Assembly (NCBI RefSeq): GCF_014191495.1
Contig: NZ_JACHWR010000001.1
Location: 62,001 to 126,000, forward strand
Length of the DNA stretch: 64,000 nt
Source of the DNA: Nocardioides soli
Lineage (GTDB): Bacteria; Actinomycetota; Actinomycetes; Propionibacteriales; Nocardioidaceae
Direction of reading: 5' to 3'
Positions within the stretch are counted from its first letter, which is position 1. Every line of letters begins with the position of its first letter. Positions 8,571-15,187 of this stretch are shown one piece after another. Below the pieces are notes generated by a model, which was not told the DNA's origin, did no database searches, and saw only the letters and a list, made by a program, of their open reading frames with translations. The position numbers were made by a program, and so were the translations under genes.

Positions 8571-10271
8571 TCACCTGCCCCGAGCGGAAGACCGGATTCC
8601 GGAGCGCCGTAACCGGAACGTGTTCCACCCGGCCGCGACGAGCAGGCCGGCGTACGCGGACCAGGCCACCGTGACCGCCGCGACCCACCCGGCGGAGGGC
8701 TCCCGCACGTCGACGGACCCCGCCAGGCGGACCACCTCGACGTCGGGACCGTCGTGCAGCACCACGCCCGCGAGTGGGGCGTCCTGCGTCGGCAGCGCCG
8801 GCACGCCGTGCTCGCGGGCGACCATCGCGATGCCCAGTCTCGTCAGCGCCGCCGAGCGCGCCACCTCGGTCGGCAGTGCGAGCGCGGCGTACACCTGCGG
8901 CGTCCGCGGGTCCTCGCCGGCGAGCACGAGCGAGTCGACCGCGAGCTCGTCGTTGACGACGTAGTCGGGCTGGAGGTAGCGCGGCAGCGGGTCGAGGACC
9001 GTGCGGCCGTGGTTCCAGGCGGGTGCGCGGAAGCCACTGAAGGGCAGCACCAGCAGGTCCCCGTCGGGACGCTCGCTCAGCGCGGCGCGGGCCGCAGCAT
9101 AGTCGTCGGGATAGTCCGCGGGAGCCATCGTCCCGAGGAGGCCCCAGGCCGCACCGGGCAGCAGCGCCAGCGGCGCCAGCACCGCACCGATCGCCACCAC
9201 CGGTCGCAGCCCGGGGATCCGCAGTCTCCGGACCAGGCGCTCGCAGCCCGCGGCGACCAGCACCACCACGAGCGGCACGCACAGGGCGAGCCAGCGGGCA
9301 CCGTCGCGGAGCAGCCCGCCGCCCGGCACGTGGGCCGCCAGCCAGCCGATGGCGTCCGGCGCGAGCCAGGTGAGCACGGCCAGCAGGTAGCCCGCGACCC
9401 AGAGGCCGGCCAGCGCACCGCAGGTGCGGGCGCCGAGCCGCCGCCACGCCGGGCGCAGGCCGTACGCCGCCGCCGCGGCCAGCAGCCCGGTCGCGACGAT
9501 CCCGAGCGCGAGCACGTCGCGGCTGCCCGGCACGACCTGGGCGTTCCAGATCCCGCCGAGGGTGAGGGCCGCCAGCGGCGCGGGGAGCCCGTCGCCGTTC
9601 AGGGCGAAGACCGAGCCGGTCGAGTCCGAGGTCGCACCGGAGGCGTGCAGCAGCCCGGCGACGACCCAGGGCGCGTTGGCGGCACCGACCAGCACGAGCA
9701 GCGTCGCGAGGGGCCGGCGCCGGCGGGTGGCGGCGACCGCGAGCAGGACCGCGGCCGACATCACCCCGGCGTTCGCGCTCAGCGACCCGACCAGCAGCAG
9801 GAGCGGCAGCGCGGCGCCGACCCGCGACTCGTCTCGGAACCGGGCCCCCGCCAGCACCAGCCACGGCAGCGCCGCCCAACACAGCAGCACCGGCCAGTGC
9901 CCGATCCACAGCCGCTCGACGACGAACGGGCTCCACACCGCGACGCTGACGGCGACCGAGCGCGCCACCAGGCCCGGGCCGGCCAGGCGCGCGGCGCCGA
10001 GGCCGCCCGCGGCCAGGCAGCCGAGCAGCACCGCCTTCTGCAGCAGCATGCCGGGCACGACCTCGTCGGCGAGCGCCACCACCAGGTCGGAGGGGACCGC
10101 CCGGGGCAGCGCCGGCCCCAGCCCGAGGAAGTCGCCGCGCACCGCGAGGTCGGGCACCCAGACCATGTCGTAGGTCAGCAGGTAGCCCGCCCCGAGCGCG
10201 GGCCCGAGCAGGAGCACGGCGAGCAGCACCGCCCACAGGTCCGGGAGGAGGCGCCGCAGGGTCGGGCCCAT
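8571..10271 (-). CDS. Large polytopic membrane protein, GT-C-like (566 aa)
   Basis: About 11-12 hydrophobic helices fill residues 12-370, followed by an extracytoplasmic domain of about 150 residues and a final helix near 525-545. Acidic residues D35 and D41 (LLTYDMVWVPD) occupy the first outer loop, as in GT-C transferases. The ATG is 2 nt downstream of the dprE2 stop, so it belongs to the DPA operon. No family can be assigned confidently; an arabinan or other lipid-linked-sugar transferase is the most economical guess. The RLWIGHWPVLL segment and the FSGFRAPAWNHG stretch in the outer domain would be useful search seeds. Confidence 0.72.
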   Translation of the reverse strand: MGPTLRRLLPDLWAVLLAVLLLGPALGAGYLLTYDMVWVPDLAVRGDFLGLGPALPRAVPSDLVVALADEVVPGMLLQKAVLLGCLAAGGLGAARLAGPGLVARSVAVSVAVWSPFVVERLWIGHWPVLLCWAALPWLVLAGARFRDESRVGAALPLLLLVGSLSANAGVMSAAVLLAVAATRRRRPLATLLVLVGAANAPWVVAGLLHASGATSDSTGSVFALNGDGLPAPLAALTLGGIWNAQVVPGSRDVLALGIVATGLLAAAAAYGLRPAWRRLGARTCGALAGLWVAGYLLAVLTWLAPDAIGWLAAHVPGGGLLRDGARWLALCVPLVVVLVAAGCERLVRRLRIPGLRPVVAIGAVLAPLALLPGAAWGLLGTMAPADYPDDYAAARAALSERPDGDLLVLPFSGFRAPAWNHGRTVLDPLPRYLQPDYVVNDELAVDSLVLAGEDPRTPQVYAALALPTEVARSAALTRLGIAMVAREHGVPALPTQDAPLAGVVLHDGPDVEVVRLAGSVDVREPSAGWVAAVTVAWSAYAGLLVAAGWNTFRLRRSGIRSSARGR

Positions 10272-10273
10272 GG

Positions 10274-11029
10274 TCAGATCGGCAGCCGGCGGAAGAGCGA
10301 GCGCGGCACGTGGCGCAGGCCGGACATGACCCCGCGCATCGCGGCCGGCACCCAGATCAGGTCATCGCCCGAGGCGACCGCCTTGGTCACCGCGCTCGCG
10401 ACCTGCTCGGCGCTCACCGACAGCGGTGCGGCGTCGCGACCGGCCGTCATCTTGGTGTGCACGAAGCCCGGCCGGACCACGAGCACCCGGGCGCCGCTGC
10501 CGCGCAGCGCCTCGCCGAGGCCGAGATAGAAGCCGTCCATGCCCGCCTTCGACGCGCCGTAGGCGAAGTTCGAGCGCCGCACCCGCTCCCCCGCGACCGA
10601 CGAGAGCGCGACGATCACCCCGTGGCCCTGGCGGCGCAGCCGCTCGGCCAGGCAGACGCCGACGCTGACCGGCGCGACGTAGTTGACCTCGGCCAGGTGG
10701 ACCGCGGTCTCGTGGTCCTGCCAGGCCCGCTCCTCGTCGCCGAGCACCCCGAAGGCGACCACCGCCACGTCGATGTCACGGCCGGACGCGACCGACTCGA
10801 TGAGCGCCGGGTGCCGGGCGGTGTCGGTCGCCTCGAAGTCGATGGGCTCCACGACGCACCCGAGCTGCTCGAGCTCCGCGGCGGCCGCGTCGCGGCGCGG
10901 GCCCGGACGGGCCGCCAGCACGACGTACAGGCCGGGCTCGTGGGCCCACGACCGGGCCAGGGCGAGGGCGATGTCGCTGGTCCCGCCCAGGAGAAGGACG
11001 GTCTGCGGCCGGCCGAGCGCGTTGATCAT
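10274..11029 (-). CDS. dprE2: Decaprenylphosphoryl-2-keto-ribose reductase DprE2 (SDR)
   Basis: A 251-aa short-chain dehydrogenase. The nucleotide-binding turn is GGTSDI (residues 15-20), the catalytic residues are S143/S144, Y157 and K161 (YGASK), and RPGFVHTKM follows. DprE2 reduces the 2-keto intermediate made by DprE1 to decaprenylphosphoryl-arabinose using NADH. I start at ATG 11029, which has GAGAGG upstream; a longer open frame upstream is repetitive and Ser/Pro-rich and looks non-coding. It lies 40 bp after dprE1 on the same strand and is followed by the membrane protein gene, consistent with one operon. Confidence 0.9.
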   Translation of the reverse strand: MINALGRPQTVLLLGGTSDIALALARSWAHEPGLYVVLAARPGPRRDAAAAELEQLGCVVEPIDFEATDTARHPALIESVASGRDIDVAVVAFGVLGDEERAWQDHETAVHLAEVNYVAPVSVGVCLAERLRRQGHGVIVALSSVAGERVRRSNFAYGASKAGMDGFYLGLGEALRGSGARVLVVRPGFVHTKMTAGRDAAPLSVSAEQVASAVTKAVASGDDLIWVPAAMRGVMSGLRHVPRSLFRRLPI

Positions 11030-11069
11030 GGGGGCCTCTCGTCGGGTCGGGATCACGGTCGGGTCGGGG

Positions 11070-12419
11070 TCAGAGGTGGAGGCGGCGGGCGAGGTCGGAC
11101 TGGAGGCGGCGCTGCGGGTCCAGCCGGGCCCGGAGCTCACGGAAGTCGCTCGCACGCGGGTACATCGCGTCGACGATCTCAGGTCGCAGCCTGGCGTCCT
11201 TGGCGAGGTAGACCCGACCGCCCGCCGCGACGACCTGCTCGTCCAGGCCGGCGAGGAGGTCGGCCAGGTCCGGCCGCGCCGGGGTGTCGACGGCGAGCGT
11301 CCACCCGGCCCGCGGGAAGGACAGCCAGCCGGGGCTGCCCGGACCGAACCTCTTGAGCACCGCCAGGAAGGTCGGGTGCCGGTCGGCCGCGAGCCGCTCG
11401 AGGATGCGGCGTACGACGTCGGCGTGCGCCTCGGGAACGGCGAACTGGTACTGCACGAAGCCGCGCGGGCCGTAGAGCCGGTTCCAGCCGGCGACGCCGT
11501 CGAGCGGGTGGAAGAACGCGGAGACGTCCTGCAACTCGTCGCTCCGCCAGCGGGGCGCCTTGCGGAACCACAGCTCGTTGAACGCGCGGACCGTCGCGGC
11601 CGTCACCAGTGAGGTCGGCGGGGTGAGCGGCACCGTCAGCCGGGGGGCGCGCGGGAGCGCGAGCGGGTCCCGGGCGGCGCGGCCGGACAGCTGGTCGCGG
11701 CGCGCGTGGTCGCCGCGCGAGAGCACCGACCGGCCCAGGGATCGGCCTCGGGCCTCGGTGTCGATCCACGCGACGGAGTACCCGAAGCGGGCGTCGCCCT
11801 CGGCCATCTCCCGCAGCACGGCGTCGAGGTCGGGGAGCCGCTGCGTGGTGACGGTGAGGTAGCCGCTCTCGACCGGGATGGTGCGCAGCACCGCGGCCAC
11901 GATCACCCCGGTGAGCCCCATGCCGCCGACGGTCGCCCAGTACAGCTCGGGGTCGGTGTCCGGGCCCACGGTCCGGGTGGTGCCGTCGGGCAGCACCAGG
12001 TCGAGGGAGACGACCTGCTCGCCGAAGCTGCCGGTGACGTGGTGGCCCTTGCCGTGTACGTCGGCGGCGATCGCGCCGCCGACGCTCACGTAGCGCGTTC
12101 CGGGGGTGACGGGCACGAACCGGCCGCGCGGCAGCAGGTGCCGCATCAGGTCGTGCAGGCTGGTGCCGGCCGAGACCCGCACCGATCCGTCCGGCCCGGG
12201 CTCGTCGATCCAGCCGGGCAGCGGCGCGAGGACGTCCCCACCGGCGTTCTGCGCGGGGTCGCCGTACGAGCGCCCGAGCCCGCGGGCGATCAGGCCGCGC
12301 GGCCCGGCGTCGCGCAGCAGCCGCGCGACGCCGCTGGCGTCGGCCCGGCGCAGGGACGCGGCCGTCGGGGCGGTCCGGCCCCAGCCGGTCAGCACGACGT
12401 CGGTCGCGGGCTCAGCCAT
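11070..12419 (-). CDS. dprE1: Decaprenylphosphoryl-beta-D-ribose oxidase DprE1
   Basis: A 449-aa FAD-linked oxidase of the vanillyl-alcohol oxidase fold. The FAD-binding segment is ARGLGRSYGD (45-54), the second FAD region is VGGAIAADVHGKGHH, and substrate-side YQYQF-like and YLAKD motifs follow (K407 matches the essential mycobacterial K418). It oxidises the 2'-OH of decaprenylphosphoryl-ribose, the first epimerisation step to DPA. The residue aligned with mycobacterial Cys387, the benzothiazinone target, is Ala376 (TLAVD), placed by its 31-residue distance from the catalytic Lys. The ATG overlaps the end of ubiA by 8 bp. Confidence 0.92.
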   Translation of the reverse strand: MAEPATDVVLTGWGRTAPTAASLRRADASGVARLLRDAGPRGLIARGLGRSYGDPAQNAGGDVLAPLPGWIDEPGPDGSVRVSAGTSLHDLMRHLLPRGRFVPVTPGTRYVSVGGAIAADVHGKGHHVTGSFGEQVVSLDLVLPDGTTRTVGPDTDPELYWATVGGMGLTGVIVAAVLRTIPVESGYLTVTTQRLPDLDAVLREMAEGDARFGYSVAWIDTEARGRSLGRSVLSRGDHARRDQLSGRAARDPLALPRAPRLTVPLTPPTSLVTAATVRAFNELWFRKAPRWRSDELQDVSAFFHPLDGVAGWNRLYGPRGFVQYQFAVPEAHADVVRRILERLAADRHPTFLAVLKRFGPGSPGWLSFPRAGWTLAVDTPARPDLADLLAGLDEQVVAAGGRVYLAKDARLRPEIVDAMYPRASDFRELRARLDPQRRLQSDLARRLHL

Positions 12420-13281
12420 CGAGGACGCCGACCGTGAGGAGCACCAGCCAGACCACGCCGATCCCCTGGAGAACCCGGTCGCGCCAGACGATGTCCTCCG
12501 GCTCGGCGGCGGTGCCCGCGTCGATGTCGACGGCGTAGCGCAGCAGCGCACCGACGAACGGGATGATCGAGAGCGCGTGCCACGGCAGCAGCTGCCCGGC
12601 GTTCGAGTTGCCGAACGCCCAGAGGCTGTAGCCGGCGATGGTGACCGCGGCCGCGGCGCTCCACACGAACCGGAGGTACGACGCGGTGTAGCGCACCAGC
12701 GAGCGGCGGGTGCCCGCCTCGCTGCCGAGCGTGTGCAGCTCGGAGTAGCGCTTGCCGGCCACCATGAAGAGGGAGCCGAACCCGGCGACGAGCAGGAACC
12801 AGTCGGAGATCTCCAGCGACGCGGCGAGGCCACCCGCGACGGCGCGCATCAGGAACCCCGCCGCGACCAGGAGCAGGTCGATCACCGGCTCGTGCTTGAG
12901 CCAGGCCGAGTAGACCAGCTGCACCGCGACGTACGCGAGCACCAGGGCGACGAGCTGCCACGTCGTCGTCAGCGCGAGCGCGGCCGCCGACACGGTGAGC
13001 AGGACGGCGGTCGCGACGGCGGTGGTCACCGACAGCTCGCCGGCGGCGATCGGGCGGTGTCGCTTGCGGGGGTGGGCGCGGTCGGCCTCCCGGTCGACGC
13101 AGTCGTTGACGAGGTAGACGGCCGACGACGCGAGGCAGAAGGACACGAAGGCCACGAGCGTGGCGCCGAGCACCCCCGGCTCGCCGATGTCGCCGGCCGC
13201 CAGCGGGGCGGCGACCACCAGCACGTTCTTGACCCACTGGCGCGGGCGCATGGAGCGCGCGAGCGCGGCGGCGGTGGTCAC
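12412..13281 (-). CDS. ubiA: Decaprenyl-phosphate phosphoribosyltransferase (UbiA family)
   Basis: A 289-aa UbiA-superfamily prenyltransferase with about eight or nine helices. The metal-binding motif is NDCVDREAD (N59, D60, D63, D67). The N-terminus RPRQWVKN is typical of the branch that joins decaprenyl phosphate to PRPP, the committed step to DPA. It heads an operon with dprE1 and dprE2. In Mycobacterium these genes are split between two places, so here the three-step pathway is compact. The GTG start at 13281 is supported by a TAGACT -10-like box 7 nt upstream; an internal ATG at codon 11 is possible but would drop basic residues usually present. Confidence 0.9.
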   Translation of the reverse strand: MTTAAALARSMRPRQWVKNVLVVAAPLAAGDIGEPGVLGATLVAFVSFCLASSAVYLVNDCVDREADRAHPRKRHRPIAAGELSVTTAVATAVLLTVSAAALALTTTWQLVALVLAYVAVQLVYSAWLKHEPVIDLLLVAAGFLMRAVAGGLAASLEISDWFLLVAGFGSLFMVAGKRYSELHTLGSEAGTRRSLVRYTASYLRFVWSAAAAVTIAGYSLWAFGNSNAGQLLPWHALSIIPFVGALLRYAVDIDAGTAAEPEDIVWRDRVLQGIGVVWLVLLTVGVLDG

Positions 13282-13288
13282 GGCGGTG

Positions 13289-13294
13289 AGTCTA
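13289..13294 (-). promoter_or_regulatory. -10 box of ubiA operon (leaderless)
   Basis: TAGACT on the minus strand, 7 nt before the ubiA GTG, with no Shine-Dalgarno sequence between. No clear -35 hexamer. Confidence 0.5.
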
Positions 13295-13342
13295 GGAGGA
13301 TCCCGGCCCAGGGCGCGGTACGGCGAGCGCGGCCGCGTCGCC

Positions 13343-13348
13343 TACGCT
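13343..13348 (+). promoter_or_regulatory. -10 box of flippase gene
   Basis: TACGCT on the plus strand, 8 nt before GTG 13357, divergent from the ubiA promoter 50 bp away. Transcription would start at or within a base or two of the start codon. Confidence 0.5.
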
Positions 13349-13356
13349 TCCCTCCC

Positions 13357-14583
13357 GTGAGTGTCGCGTCGCACCGGCTGGCCGCCGTCTTCCGCGGCGG
13401 CGGCTCGATCGCGATCGCGATGGGCGTCATGAACGTCGCGACGTACGCCTTCACGATGATCGCCGCGCGGCTGCTCGGGCCGCGGTCCTACGGCGCCTTC
13501 GCGTCCCTGATGGCCGCCCTGCTGGTGATCGCGGTGCTCCAGCTCGGCCTCCAGGCGACGGCCGCACGGCGCATCGCCGCGGAGCCCGAGCACGTGGCGC
13601 AGATCGAGAAGACGGTCCTCGGCGTGACCTACCGGGCCGCCCTGGGCCTCGGTGTCGTGCTGCTGGTGCTCACGCCCGTGCTCAACCAGGTGCTCCGGCT
13701 CGAGAGCCTGGCCACGGCGGCGCTGATCTCGGTGGTGTCGATCCCGTTCACCGTGATGGGCGGGCAGGCCGGCGTCCTGCAGGGCGAGCGGCGCTGGGGT
13801 GCGCTGTCGGTGGTCTACCTGCTGAGCGGGGTCCCCCGACTGGTCATCGGCACCGCGCTGATCCTGTGGCAGCCCACCGAGACGGTGGCGCTGGTCGGCG
13901 TCGGCCTCGGTGCCTGCGCTCCGGTGGTCGCGGGCTGGTGGTTCCTCCGGCGCCCGCGGGACGTCGGCGCGGGCTCGGCGGACCACGGCTTCCGCAACGT
14001 GATGCGGGAGATCCTGCACAACTCCCAGACCCTGTTGGCGTTCTTCGCGCTCTCCAACGCCGACATCGTCGTCGCGCGCAACGTGCTCGACCCGCACGAC
14101 GCCGGCCTGTACGCCGGCGGCCTGATCCTGACGAAGGCCGTGCTGTTCCTCCCCCAGTTCGTGGTCGTCGTCGCGTTCCCGTCGATGGCGACGATCGGCC
14201 AGGCCCGCCGAGCGCTGACCGCGAGCCTAAGCCTGGTGCTCGCGATCGGCCTGCTCGTCGTGCTCGGCGCCGCCCTGCTGCCCGACCTCGCACTGGTGTT
14301 CGTCGGCGGCAGCGACTACCGCGAGATCGGCGATCACCTGTGGATCTTCGCGCTGCTCGGCATCGTGCTCGCGATGCTGCAACTGCTGGTCTACTCGGTG
14401 CTGGCCCGCCAGGGACGACGCTCGGTCTACCTGGTCTGGGCGGCCCTGGCCGTCATGGTCGGCGTCGGGCTCACCTGCTCCTCGCTGCGCGGGCTGCTGA
14501 CCGTCGTGACCTGCACCGACGCCGCCCTCCTCGCCGTGCTGCTGGTGGTCAGCCTGCGCGTCGTCCGCCCGGCAGAGAGGTAG
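13357..14583 (+). CDS. Polysaccharide flippase, MOP superfamily
   Basis: A 408-aa protein of about 12 membrane helices and short loops, resembling Wzx/RfbX-type lipid-linked oligosaccharide flippases. The N-terminus has AARLLGPRSYGAFASL, a conserved first-repeat signature of this family (GPxxYGxf). It is divergent from ubiA with a 75-bp gap that holds both promoters. By context it could translocate a lipid-linked glycan made by this island; which one cannot be told. GTG 13357 is chosen because a -10 box lies just upstream and the first helix starts 20 residues in. The gene ends 17 bp before the 74-bp tandem array. Confidence 0.82.
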   Translation: MSVASHRLAAVFRGGGSIAIAMGVMNVATYAFTMIAARLLGPRSYGAFASLMAALLVIAVLQLGLQATAARRIAAEPEHVAQIEKTVLGVTYRAALGLGVVLLVLTPVLNQVLRLESLATAALISVVSIPFTVMGGQAGVLQGERRWGALSVVYLLSGVPRLVIGTALILWQPTETVALVGVGLGACAPVVAGWWFLRRPRDVGAGSADHGFRNVMREILHNSQTLLAFFALSNADIVVARNVLDPHDAGLYAGGLILTKAVLFLPQFVVVVAFPSMATIGQARRALTASLSLVLAIGLLVVLGAALLPDLALVFVGGSDYREIGDHLWIFALLGIVLAMLQLLVYSVLARQGRRSVYLVWAALAVMVGVGLTCSSLRGLLTVVTCTDAALLAVLLVVSLRVVRPAER

Positions 14584-14600
14584 CCGACCGACTCACCGGC

Positions 14601-15177
14601 GGTGAGCCAGCAACCCTTCCGGCATCGGATCCGGTTGCCCGCTCACCACCGACCACCGACCACCCCCACCGGCGGTGAGCCAGCAACCCCTTCCGGCACC
14701 CGACCCGGTTTCCTGCTCACCACCGACCACCGACCACCCCCACCAGCGGTGAGCCAGCAACCCCTTCCGGCACCCGACCCGGTTTCCTGCGCACCACCGA
14801 CCACCGACCACCCCCACCAGCGGTGAGCCAGCAACCCCTTCCGGCACCCGACCCGGTTTCCTGCGCACCACCGACCACCGACCACCCCCACCAGCGGTGA
14901 GCCAGCAACCCCTTCCGGCACCCGACCCGGTTTCCTGCTCACCACCGACCACCGACCACCCCCACCAGCGGTGAGCCAGCAACCCCTTCCGGCACCCGAC
15001 CCGGTTTCCTGCGCACCACCGACCACCGACCACCCCCACCAGCGGTGAGCCAGCAACCCCTTCCGGCACGACCCGGTTGCCTGCTCACCACCGAGCACCG
15101 ACCACCCCCACCAGCGGTGAGCCAGCAACCCTTCCGGCACCCGACCCGGTTTCCTGCGCACCACCGACCGCCGACGG
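14601..15177. repeat. Tandem array, about 8 copies of a 74-bp unit
   Basis: The 604-bp space between the convergent flippase and polA genes is almost entirely a direct repeat. Copies begin with GGTGAGCCAGCAACC at 14601, 14674, 14748, 14822, 14896, 14970, 15044 and 15116 (spacings 73, 74, 74, 74, 74, 74, 72). Inner copies are nearly identical; the first and last are diverged. Within each unit GGTGAGC can pair with GCTCACC, but in several copies the second arm reads GCGCACC, so T/C variation toggles the stem. 74 is not a multiple of three and no start or ribosome site fits, so it is not coding. Confidence 0.95.
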
Positions 15178-15187
15178 CGGCGTCGCC

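Noticed and set aside
10274..11155. Longer dprE2 starting 42 codons earlier
   Set aside because: The extra N-terminus is Ser/Pro-rich and unlike SDR proteins; ATG 11029 has its own ribosome-binding site just before the Rossmann motif.
14601..15177. CRISPR-like array
   Set aside because: The units are contiguous direct repeats with no unique spacers and no cas genes nearby.
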